Source: Rhodoferax sp.
GTDB taxonomy: Bacteria > Pseudomonadota > Gammaproteobacteria > Burkholderiales > Burkholderiaceae_C
DNA length: 5,461 bases
NCBI GenBank assembly: GCA_030833685.1
Contig: JAURGS010000165.1
Location: 1-5,461, forward strand
Direction: 5' to 3'
Below the pieces are notes generated by a model. That model was not told where the DNA came from and did no database searches. It saw only the letters and a list, made by a program, of their open reading frames with translations. Numbering within the stretch: position 1 is the stretch's first letter; the number at the start of each line of letters is the position of its first letter. The position numbers and the translations under genes are program-made. Of the stretch, positions 1-5,209 are shown piece by piece.

Positions 1-521
1 GGCATGGCCACCGCACGGGACTTATCCAGGCGTTTGATGCGCTGGCCGCGGGTGAGCATGTTGTTTTGGTGGTAGGTGTCCTCGTGCTCGAGCGTTTCAC
101 CAAGATGGGTTCGTGGAATCACAGACATGCACCCCGCTTCTTCGCTCGCGTCTGAAATCGCAAACCAGGCGGTGAGCACATTTCGGCTTGATAAGCCCCA
201 ATAGGTGTTGTCCTGGTGCCAGTCGACAAAGCTTGCAGACCCGGCTTCCTTGATCCAGAAAATACTGCTCCAGCACAAAATATTAGGGCCAATCAGTTGT
301 TCAACGGGGTCAAGCACACGCGGATCGTGAATGAGTTTGTCAAGCCACTCAAACAGCAGGTAAGCGCGGCTGCGCTGAGCAGCTTGGAGTTGTCCGCCTT
401 GGGTAGCCTCAAACCTTTCCAGCTGCCGACGAATAGCCAGGGCCTCATCGCCAGACATTACCGGCACCGGCACCACATAGCCTTCTGTTTGGTATTGTTT
501 GATTTGTGCTTCGTTCAACAT
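1..521 (-). CDS. Phytanoyl-CoA dioxygenase (PhyH) family protein, 3' part cut by window edge
   Basis: Reading the minus strand from the ATG at 521-519 gives an open frame of 173 residues that runs off the left edge, so the C-terminus is missing (the family is usually about 270-300 residues). The visible part has the PhyH pattern: a helical N-terminus, then WSSIFWIKEAGS at residues 84-95, WHQDNTYWGL at 101-110, TAWFAISD at 117-124 and EEAGCMSVIPRTH at 127-139. His102 and Asp104 form the HxD half of the Fe(II)-binding triad; the distal His and the 2-oxoglutarate-binding Arg would lie outside the window. Family knowledge: these are cytosolic non-haem iron oxygenases that hydroxylate varied small molecules; the substrate here cannot be told. 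The ribosome site is weak (GAG 7 bases before the ATG). It is divergent from dolP, and nothing visible links the two in function. Confidence 0.9.
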   Translation of the reverse strand, partial: MLNEAQIKQYQTEGYVVPVPVMSGDEALAIRRQLERFEATQGGQLQAAQRSRAYLLFEWLDKLIHDPRVLDPVEQLIGPNILCWSSIFWIKEAGSASFVDWHQDNTYWGLSSRNVLTAWFAISDASEEAGCMSVIPRTHLGETLEHEDTYHQNNMLTRGQRIKRLDKSRAVAM

Positions 522-909
522 GACCACGCTCAGCGATAGCAAGTTAATTATTTTGAGGCTAAGCGCTGGCGCTGAGGCGCAGTGCAAGACATAGTTTTTG
601 CGCTGTGTATCTTTTTACCAACCGCAAGGGCGCGCAGCCTCTCTGGCAAAGCCCTGGCTTGCGCGCCAGGTATCGGGCATCGGGTCAAAACTCCAGGTGG
701 CGGTATGGGCGTCGCCGCTTGCTTTATGCCAAGTGGCGCTCGCGCAGGGGGCTGAAAACAGGCTTGCAATAGCTGTGATGACCAGGGGCAAGTGCGGGTA
801 CGATTTGGCTTCGGCCCAAACGAAAGAAAACTTGGTTAATCTGCACAAGGCCCCAATTCAAGCCAGGAACACGAGCGCCCCACATGGCCGCGGCCGGCTC
901 CCTGGCGAC
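522..909. other. Divergent spacer between phyH-like gene and dolP, no convincing gene
   Basis: These 388 bases separate two divergent genes. Frames that cross it resemble no family I know. The frame upstream of dolP is open back to a TTG at 598, but its extra 104 residues have no domain and would bury the lipoprotein signal. On the minus strand an open frame at 848-615 (TTG start; alternative TTG at 791-789) would encode a short product with a hydrophobic stretch ending in APCASA, like a signal peptide, then a Trp-containing tail ending CGW. It has no clear ribosome site and is only a possibility. I see no good sigma-70 promoter pair for either flanking gene. A small G+C-rich inverted repeat lies near 562-581. 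Confidence 0.6.
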
Positions 910-1524
910 ATGATGGCAGTCTTTAAATGCCTTGTGCTTTTGCTGGCTGTTCATCTGGGCGGGTGTTCCCAAATTGCAATGCAGGCGGCCAGTGTTGGGG
1001 CCATGGTGTCGATGGACCGCAGGACGGCCGGCGCCCAACTCGATGATGAGACGATTCAGCTCAAGGCGGTCGCGGCACTGTCACAAGCCATGGGCACCAC
1101 CATCAATGTGTATGTGGCCAGTTACAACCGCCAGGTTTTGCTCACGGGGGAGGTGCCGGATGCGGCTAGCCGGGAGCTGTCCGAGCGCGTGGTCAGCCGC
1201 GTTGCCAATGTGCGCACGGTCTACAACGAACTGGGTGTTGAGAACGCCTCTACGCTAACGCAACGAAGCACAGACGCCTATTTGGCCGCGCGAATCCGGG
1301 CAGCGTTTTTTGAATCGCCCGATCTTGCGTACAGCGCATTCAGGATTGTCACGACCCGTGGAAGCGTTTACCTGATGGGCTACGTGACCCGCCGCGAATC
1401 AGACAGGGCGGCTTATGTTGTGAGCCGCGTGCCTGGGGTCAACCGTGTGGTGAAAATGCTGGAGTTGATCAGCGAGGATGAGTTGGCACGCATGAGTTTG
1501 ACAGGCGGCGTGCTCGCGCGGTAG
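910..1524 (+). CDS. dolP: Outer-membrane lipoprotein with two BON domains (DolP/YraP family)
   Basis: The product is a 204-residue lipoprotein. The start is set at the ATG at 910 (a second ATG at 913 is equally possible) because it places a short signal peptide directly before the lipobox LGGC; Cys19 would be lipidated, and Ser at +2 fits export to the outer membrane through Lol. The sequence MDRRTAGAQLDDETIQLK (35-52) matches the conserved segment before the first BON domain in DolP. BON1 spans about 46-110 (VLLTGEVPD at 76-84) and BON2 about 121-187 (VYLMGYVTRRE at 153-163, VSRVPGVNRVV at 171-181). The length is close to the 191 residues of E. coli DolP. Known role of the family: a phospholipid-binding lipoprotein that supports outer-membrane integrity and BAM activity. 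There is no clear Shine-Dalgarno before 910. The cytochrome c' gene follows after 109 bp on the same strand. Confidence 0.9.
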   Translation: MMAVFKCLVLLLAVHLGGCSQIAMQAASVGAMVSMDRRTAGAQLDDETIQLKAVAALSQAMGTTINVYVASYNRQVLLTGEVPDAASRELSERVVSRVANVRTVYNELGVENASTLTQRSTDAYLAARIRAAFFESPDLAYSAFRIVTTRGSVYLMGYVTRRESDRAAYVVSRVPGVNRVVKMLELISEDELARMSLTGGVLAR

Positions 1525-1538
1525 TTGCGAAGAGGGCT

Positions 1539-1568
1539 TGGCTCACGCAGGCGTTGACAGCTGAGCCA
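1539..1568. repeat. Inverted repeat in the dolP-cytochrome c' gap
   Basis: Perfect 7-bp arms, TGGCTCA at 1539-1545 and TGAGCCA at 1562-1568, are separated by 16 bases. An imperfect hairpin follows at 1571-1595 (GCCC and GGGC outer arms, CAGC and GCTG inner arms). Neither ends in a T-run, so this is not a canonical intrinsic terminator. It could be a weak attenuator or mRNA-processing structure after dolP, or chance in GC-rich DNA. Confidence 0.35.
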
Positions 1569-1633
1569 CAGCCCGCAGCACCAGGCTGTCTGGGCAGTAT
1601 GATGACCCTGACACGATCTTTGGGCAAAAACAA

Positions 1634-2134
1634 ATGGCGCATATGCATTCATGGGCGGCGGGCCTTGTACTTTGGGGTTTGACGCAAGGGGCGGCTGTTG
1701 CACAAGCGGGTGCCCATGGCATGCATCAGCATGGCCACCATGGCCAGGCCATGTCTAATGAGCCAGAGCGACGCGAGCTGGTGGTTTTTCCAGATGCCAT
1801 GCGCGCCCACACGCTTCGCAGCATGCGCCTGCATTTGGAGGCGCTACAAAAAATTCAAAACGCCTTAAGCCAGGGGCGCTTTGATCAAGCCGGGCAAATT
1901 GCCGAGTCGGCCTTGGGCATGAGCGCCTTGAGCGACCATCATGCCCATGAAAATGTGACGTACATGCCAGCGGCCATGGCGCAAATGGGCGCGGCCATGC
2001 ACAGGGCCGCCAGTCAATTTGCATTGGTAGCGCAAGACGCATCCGCAACGGGCGACTTTAAAAAGCCACTGGCCGCCCTGGCCAAGCTTTCGGGCACGTG
2101 CGTGGCGTGTCACGCCGCTTATCGGCTGCATTGA
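1634..2134 (+). CDS. Cytochrome c' family protein, periplasmic, His-rich N-terminus
   Basis: The product has 166 residues. A signal peptide covers about residues 1-23, with likely cleavage after AVA. A linker rich in His and Met follows (HGMHQHGHHGQAM, 28-40). The rest is a helical domain of about 115 residues that ends in the haem c motif CVACHAAYR: Cys156 and Cys159 for the thioether bonds, His160 as axial ligand, and Arg164 as the conserved Arg of class II cytochromes. This near-terminal CxxCHxxYR is the hallmark of cytochrome c' (Cytochrom_C_2), a four-helix bundle that binds NO or CO in the periplasm. MRAHTLRSMRLHLEALQKI (56-74) fits helix A. A second ATG at 1643 is also possible; neither start has a good ribosome site. 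The gene lies 109 bp after dolP and 24 bp before a small lipoprotein gene. The haem family is clear; the exact role (NO binding, electron transfer, metal handling) is open. Confidence 0.87.
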   Translation: MAHMHSWAAGLVLWGLTQGAAVAQAGAHGMHQHGHHGQAMSNEPERRELVVFPDAMRAHTLRSMRLHLEALQKIQNALSQGRFDQAGQIAESALGMSALSDHHAHENVTYMPAAMAQMGAAMHRAASQFALVAQDASATGDFKKPLAALAKLSGTCVACHAAYRLH

Positions 2135-2158
2135 CAGGACGCTTGCTCAAAGAGCCTC

Positions 2159-2527
2159 ATGAAAGCCGGGCTGTCCGCAATATCGGTGTTGGTGGGCCTG
2201 TTGACGGCTTGCGCGCACAACCCGGAAAAGTTGCGCAGTCTGCAAACAGAGATTGATGCCCTCAAGAGTCGCCTTGCCAAACTAGAGGCACAGCAGGGCG
2301 CCAAAACTGAAGCAAGCGGCACAGTACAAGCCGAGCCGGCTATTGGATGGCGCAACCCAGCGAGCTGGAAGCTGATGCGAAAAGGCCTTTCAGCGGGCGA
2401 GGTGCGCAAAATCTTGGGCGAGCCCAGCCGAATATTGGCTGGCGCGATCGTCTTTTGGTTCTACCCCAATGACGGACGTGTGGCCCTGATTAACGACCAG
2501 GTTAACAGCTGGACAGACCCGCCTTAA
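2159..2527 (+). CDS. Small lipoprotein with coiled coil and BamE/SmpA-like domain
   Basis: The product is a 122-residue lipoprotein. A signal peptide ends in the lipobox LTAC, with lipidated Cys18. Residues 24-45 (KLRSLQTEIDALKSRLAKLEAQ) form a heptad-like coiled coil. After a low-complexity linker, residues 64-122 resemble the SmpA/OmlA (BamE) fold: WKLMRKGLSAGEVRKILGEP (70-89), then VFWFYPNDGRVAL (97-109) and VNSWTDPP at the end. In BamE this small alpha-beta domain is the non-catalytic BAM lipoprotein. The coiled-coil extension and weak similarity argue against calling this the housekeeping bamE; it is better seen as a BamE-domain relative. It is 24 bp downstream of the cytochrome c' gene with a weak ribosome site (GAG at 2152-2154), so co-transcription is likely. 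With dolP nearby, a role at the outer membrane is plausible but inferred. Confidence 0.8.
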   Translation: MKAGLSAISVLVGLLTACAHNPEKLRSLQTEIDALKSRLAKLEAQQGAKTEASGTVQAEPAIGWRNPASWKLMRKGLSAGEVRKILGEPSRILAGAIVFWFYPNDGRVALINDQVNSWTDPP

Positions 2528-2558
2528 GTTCGCTGCGCGCGCGATGGACGCAAGGTGT

Positions 2559-2580
2559 CGCCCCGAAGGGTGGGCGCTTT
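2559..2580 (+). terminator. Weak candidate terminator between convergent genes
   Basis: CGCCC at 2559-2563 pairs with GGGCG at 2572-2576 around an 8-base loop and is followed by CTTT. It sits 31 bases after the stop of the BamE-like lipoprotein gene, in the gap before the convergent aldolase gene. The stem is short and the T-run only three bases, so it is a weak call; no other terminator is visible in the gap. Confidence 0.28.
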
Positions 2581-2597
2581 GCAATGGCGGCGATGCT

Positions 2598-3380
2598 TTA
2601 ATCCGCGTAGCCGGGCATTTCCCGGTCGAGCACGCGCATCATGGCTTCAAAAAACAGGCGCTCGCGCTCTTGCCGGGTGTGGCGATCCTCGGGGTGCGGA
2701 GTCTGAACGCGCTGAACAACCTCATCAGATAAAAGTTTTAAAGGCTTGCCCGTACTCATGGCCAGAATTTGAGCCCGGCAGACCCGCTCGAGCTTGTACA
2801 GCCGTCGGTAGGCTTGGGCAATGGTGTCGCCCGTGACCAACACACCATGGTTTTTCATGAACAAGACATGCTTGGCCTGGGCATTTTTTCCGCTTTGCGC
2901 GTTCAAGACGCCGGCGAGCCGCTCGCCCTCCTCCAGCGTGTCGGCAACACCGGTGTAGGTGTCGTCGTAAGCAATATGCCCATGAAAAAACGCGGCGGTC
3001 TGGCTGGCTGGAAGCAGGCGGTTGTCTTCCAATAGGTTCAATGCCACCGCCCAGTTCTGGTGGGTGTGCAAAACAACGCGAGCACCACACAAGCGATGGA
3101 TGGGCGCATGAATGCACTGCGCAGACTGCTCAACCACACCTTGGCCTTCAAGCGTATTGCCGGCCTCGTCAAAAACAATCATGTCGCTGGCGCGCGCCTC
3201 AGACCAGTGCAGGCCAAAAGGAAGAATCAAGTACTGGTCATCACGCCCGGGGACCGTAACCGTGAAATGGTTGTCAATGCCTTCTTCCAGGTCGTGAAAA
3301 ACCGCCAATCGATGCGCCGCGGCCAGTTGGATCTTGGCTTGAGACACATGGTCAATAGCGCGCAGGGGGTGAACGGACAT
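2598..3380 (-). CDS. Class II aldolase/adducin family protein
   Basis: The product has 260 residues, a normal length for adducin-like aldolases. The ATG at 3380-3378 has a good ribosome site (AAAGG, 3391-3387, 6 bases away). The fold shows in order: an N-terminal helical part with HFTVTVPGRDDQYLILPFGLHWSE split across 38-61, SDMIVFD at 65-71, IHAPIHRL at 90-97, the metal site VVLHTHQNWA at 102-111 (His105, His107), AYDDTYTG at 137-144, and MKNHGVLVTGDT at 175-186 (third metal ligand His178). These are the zinc or other divalent-metal ligands of the family. The catalytic Glu of fuculose-phosphate aldolase has no clear counterpart: the position one turn before the IH motif is Ala87, and the nearest Glu is Glu84. 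Members range from sugar-phosphate aldolases to decarboxylases and dehydratases, so no substrate can be assigned. The AEC permease gene is 126 bp upstream on the same strand. Confidence 0.9.
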   Translation of the reverse strand: MSVHPLRAIDHVSQAKIQLAAAHRLAVFHDLEEGIDNHFTVTVPGRDDQYLILPFGLHWSEARASDMIVFDEAGNTLEGQGVVEQSAQCIHAPIHRLCGARVVLHTHQNWAVALNLLEDNRLLPASQTAAFFHGHIAYDDTYTGVADTLEEGERLAGVLNAQSGKNAQAKHVLFMKNHGVLVTGDTIAQAYRRLYKLERVCRAQILAMSTGKPLKLLSDEVVQRVQTPHPEDRHTRQERERLFFEAMMRVLDREMPGYAD

Positions 3381-3405
3381 ACAAGGCCTTTGCTTAATCG
3401 TTGCG

Positions 3406-3426
3406 TTGACCGAAGTATATTGACCG
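3406..3426. repeat. Direct repeat TTGACCG, 14-bp period, over a possible -10 of the aldolase gene
   Basis: TTGACCG occurs at 3406-3412 and again at 3420-3426. Between them, read on the minus strand, lies TATACT (3419-3414), one mismatch from the sigma-70 -10 hexamer and 33 bases before the aldolase start codon. No acceptable -35 lies 16-18 bases further up, as might be expected of an activated promoter. The repeat could be a regulator half-site pair; this rests on two copies only. Confidence 0.3.
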
Positions 3427-3490
3427 GCCCCCTCTTTTTGGGCGCTGGCGGCAGTACAAGCCAGCTGCTCTTGTCAATCCACAGGCGGGC

Positions 3491-3505
3491 GGTTATTCGT
3501 TAACC
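3491..3505. repeat. Short dyad GGTTA-N5-TAACC just after the permease stop
   Basis: GGTTA at 3491-3495 and TAACC at 3501-3505 form a perfect 5-bp inverted repeat with a 5-base spacer, one base beyond the permease stop codon (3509-3507). The stem is AT-rich and not followed by a T-run, so it is more like an operator half-site pair than a terminator. It lies about 110 bases upstream of the aldolase start. The short arms mean it may be chance. Confidence 0.2.
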
Positions 3506-3506
3506 A

Positions 3507-4454
3507 TCAGGCGGTGAGGTAACTCAGGCTCAAAAGAGACAACACCGTGGACACCAGCACGGCTTTGGCGATAGTGGTGGGCTTGATGCCATATTGCAAG
3601 GCAATCACAAAAGGCATGGCCCCACAAGGGCCGGCAGCGACCAAAAACCCCAATTGTTGCCAGGTGGGCTGCATCACAACCACGCCGCTGGCTAAGGCAA
3701 ACAAAGCGGGATGAACCAATAGCTTGACGCCCACCGTGAACCAGGTCAGTCCGCCCAGTGGTCGCAAAGGTTGGTCTGCCAGAATCACGCCCAGTGCGAA
3801 CAGCGCGGCTGGCGCTGCTGCACCCGCAGCAAAATTGGCATAGGTGAACACGCCGCTGGGCACCATGTCCCTGTTGAATGCAGCAAACAGCCCAACCGCG
3901 GTGGAAATGACGATGGGGTTTTTGGCCAACATGACGCTGACCTTGGCAAAGCCATAGGCGCCATTGCCCTGGCTTGAGCGCGCCTTGAGCAAGTCCATGG
4001 CCAGAACGCTAAGGCAAAAAACCAGGATGTCGATAAAAACCAGTGCGGCGATGGGGCGGCCTGCGGCGTCACCGTGCAGCCCCTGCGCAATTGGCAGTAC
4101 AAACATCAGGTGGTTCACAAAGCCGGCAGCCATGCCAATCAACAAGGCCTCTTCGGCAGAGCGACGAAACACCAACTTGGCCACGACAGCCACGCCGATG
4201 TAGACCACGGCCTCAGTGCCCAGGTAGGTCAGCACGGTGGGCCAGTCGGCAGCGCTAAACGCGAGGCTACCCACCAGCTTAAAGATCAGCGCGGGCATGG
4301 CCACATAAAACACAAAGCGGTTGATGGCCTGGGCCGTTGCAACTTCAAAAAAACCGGTCAAGCGCATGCCATAGCCCAGCAGCATCGCCATGAAGATCGG
4401 CAGGATGGGGTCAGCCAGGTTGGATAAGAGCACGGCGAGAGCTTTTTGGGTCAC
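3507..4454 (-). CDS. AEC (auxin efflux carrier) family permease
   Basis: The product is a 315-residue inner-membrane protein, typical for bacterial AEC transporters. About ten hydrophobic segments fall in two groups of five (roughly 15-33, 44-63, 73-94, 102-124, 135-156, then 178-195, 203-225, 236-257, 266-288, 293-313) around a polar loop at 157-177. Family signatures include INRFVFYVAMPALIF (44-58), AKNPIVISTAVGL (177-189), the small-residue stretch GAAAPAALFALG (211-222), KLLVHPALF (244-252) and PFVIALQYG (281-289). AEC members move small organic anions such as malonate, malate or lactate by proton-linked transport; which one applies here cannot be told. The start is uncertain: the GTG at 4454-4452 has no Shine-Dalgarno, and a GTG seven codons later (4433-4431) is an alternative. 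It lies 78 bp after the zinc-ribbon gene and 126 bp before the aldolase gene. Confidence 0.92.
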   Translation of the reverse strand: MTQKALAVLLSNLADPILPIFMAMLLGYGMRLTGFFEVATAQAINRFVFYVAMPALIFKLVGSLAFSAADWPTVLTYLGTEAVVYIGVAVVAKLVFRRSAEEALLIGMAAGFVNHLMFVLPIAQGLHGDAAGRPIAALVFIDILVFCLSVLAMDLLKARSSQGNGAYGFAKVSVMLAKNPIVISTAVGLFAAFNRDMVPSGVFTYANFAAGAAAPAALFALGVILADQPLRPLGGLTWFTVGVKLLVHPALFALASGVVVMQPTWQQLGFLVAAGPCGAMPFVIALQYGIKPTTIAKAVLVSTVLSLLSLSYLTA

Positions 4455-4455
4455 C

Positions 4456-4492
4456 AGGGGCGCAAGGGGCGAGGCAGTCTAGCAAACGCCCC
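4456..4492. repeat. GGGGCG direct repeats with a CGCCCC inverted copy before the permease
   Basis: On the plus strand AGGGGCG occurs at 4456-4462 and 4465-4471, and CGCCCC at 4487-4492 can pair with either copy. On the minus-strand transcript this lies between the zinc-ribbon stop and the permease GTG, so two alternative stems could form, one reaching to within 2 bases of that start codon. No T-run follows. It may be a processing or translation-control structure, or simple GC-rich chance. Confidence 0.3.
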
Positions 4493-4532
4493 GCCAGAGC
4501 AGCGCAATCACGCGATCATGCGCGCACGTTGA

Positions 4533-4940
4533 TCAATAGTTGATGTCCCAGGACTGGTTGCATCGGCGGCAGCACACCTTGATCTGGCTGTCGCGTTTGT
4601 TATCGCTGAGCAGGCTGAACTTGCCATAAGTCGCGCAGCTTGGGCAATTGGCCTGGTTAGCCAGATCCTCGGCATGCATCAAAAGGTAGAGGTAGCGGCG
4701 CAGCGCCCACACGCCGATGGCAGCGCTGATGATGAACAGCACCGCATTGACCAGTTTTAGCTGGGCACTGCTGCCGTCCATGGCTTCGAGCGTGCCTAAA
4801 AGCCCCACAGCGCTCAGAATGGTCAGCAGCAAGTGAGCATGGCTTGAGAGCAGCTCGCGTTCGTACCATTTGCGAAAGCCCAGTTGCCTTACGCCCTCAG
4901 CCAGGCCGAGGTTCAGCGGGTTGCGCGGTTCATTGGCCAT
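4533..4940 (-). CDS. Small two-helix membrane protein with C-terminal zinc ribbon
   Basis: The product has 135 residues and matches no named family that I recognise. The N-terminus (1-35) is polar, with RKWYERELL at 23-31. Two hydrophobic segments follow at about 36-53 and 63-80, joined by a short loop, and then RRYLYLLMHAEDLANQAN. The C-terminal tail carries CPSC (Cys99, Cys102) and CRRC (Cys124, Cys127), which make a four-Cys zinc ribbon, and ends WDINY. With the basic RR after the second helix, the inside-positive rule puts the ribbon in the cytoplasm. The ATG at 4940-4938 is the first in frame and has no clear ribosome site. It is the first gene of a same-strand group with the permease. 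Complete frame, sensible domain order and normal codon use support a real gene; the function is unknown. Confidence 0.8.
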   Translation of the reverse strand: MANEPRNPLNLGLAEGVRQLGFRKWYERELLSSHAHLLLTILSAVGLLGTLEAMDGSSAQLKLVNAVLFIISAAIGVWALRRYLYLLMHAEDLANQANCPSCATYGKFSLLSDNKRDSQIKVCCRRCNQSWDINY

Positions 4941-4956
4941 GACCCGGGGGTGGTCA
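4940..4956. repeat. Inverted repeat TGACC-N7-GGTCA at the zinc-ribbon gene start
   Basis: TGACC at 4940-4944 and GGTCA at 4952-4956 flank a 7-base GC-rich spacer. The first arm overlaps the start codon of the minus-strand zinc-ribbon gene, so a stem in that mRNA would occupy the ribosome landing site. A TATAGT hexamer on the minus strand (4999-4994) could be its -10 element, but no -35 is evident. Confidence 0.22.
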
Positions 4957-5129
4957 GTGTGTTGGGTGTTCAGAAGAGGGGTGTCGCCGCTGGACTATAG
5001 CAGTGGTGCCCCAGCGCAGCACGGCGGCCCAATCGAAAAGATGGCCGCGCGATTGCCGGGCTGTCGAGCGCCAAGGGCTGGTGCTGGATCTGTCCCGAGG
5101 GCAGTGTTTATGGGTTCAGGCGGGTTTGC

Positions 5130-5143
5130 GTGATCTATGTCAA
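5130..5143. promoter_or_regulatory. FNR/DNR-like binding site upstream of the cytochrome c gene
   Basis: GTGATCTATGTCAA matches the FNR/ANR/DNR consensus TTGAT-N4-ATCAA at 8 of 10 specified positions, keeping the core TGAT and TCAA half-sites with the correct 4-base spacer. It lies 66 bases before the start codon of an exported c-type cytochrome, a common target class of these oxygen- or NO-sensing activators. The regulator itself is not in the window. Confidence 0.55.
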
Positions 5144-5165
5144 GGGCGCAATCACTTCCCGCTGT

Positions 5166-5171
5166 TAGCCT
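5166..5171 (+). promoter_or_regulatory. Possible -10 element of a class II FNR-type promoter
   Basis: If the FNR-like dyad (centre 5136.5) sits at -41.5, transcription would start at 5178 and the -10 hexamer would fall on 5166-5171. That hexamer is TAGCCT, which keeps the three most important bases (T, A, final T) of TATAAT. There is no recognisable -35, as expected when an activator replaces it. The leader would be 32 bases. Confidence 0.35.
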
Positions 5172-5197
5172 GAAGGCGTTCTTCACCGTATATCTTC

Positions 5198-5203
5198 GAA
5201 GGG
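5198..5203 (+). promoter_or_regulatory. Ribosome binding site of the cytochrome c gene
   Basis: GAAGGG lies 6 bases before the ATG at 5210. It is the clearest plus-strand Shine-Dalgarno in the window and fixes the start of the truncated cytochrome gene. Confidence 0.65.
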
Positions 5204-5209
5204 TTATTT

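Noticed and set aside
598..909. N-terminal extension of the dolP frame to a TTG at 598
   Set aside because: It would place 104 residues with no recognisable domain before a perfect signal peptide and lipobox; DolP length fits a start at 910.
1554..1559. Perfect TTGACA as a -35 box for the cytochrome c' gene
   Set aside because: No -10-like hexamer 16-18 bases downstream; the nearest good one (TATGAT, 1598-1603) is 38 bases away.
3472..3477. TTGACA on the minus strand as -35 for the aldolase gene
   Set aside because: The hexamer at the proper spacing is CTGCCG, which is not a usable -10, and TATACT is too far downstream.
3060..3503. Plus-strand frame of 147 codons opposite the aldolase gene
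   Set aside because: Antisense shadow of a well-supported gene, with no family features in its translation.
3964..4427. Several plus-strand frames opposite the AEC permease
   Set aside because: Translations are rich in His, Gln and Arg and look like antisense readings; the minus frame has strong transmembrane and family signatures.
4528..4548. TTGATCAA followed by TTGATG as an FNR site
   Set aside because: The half-sites are not in the 4-base-spaced inverted arrangement, and the sequence overlaps the 3' end of the zinc-ribbon gene.
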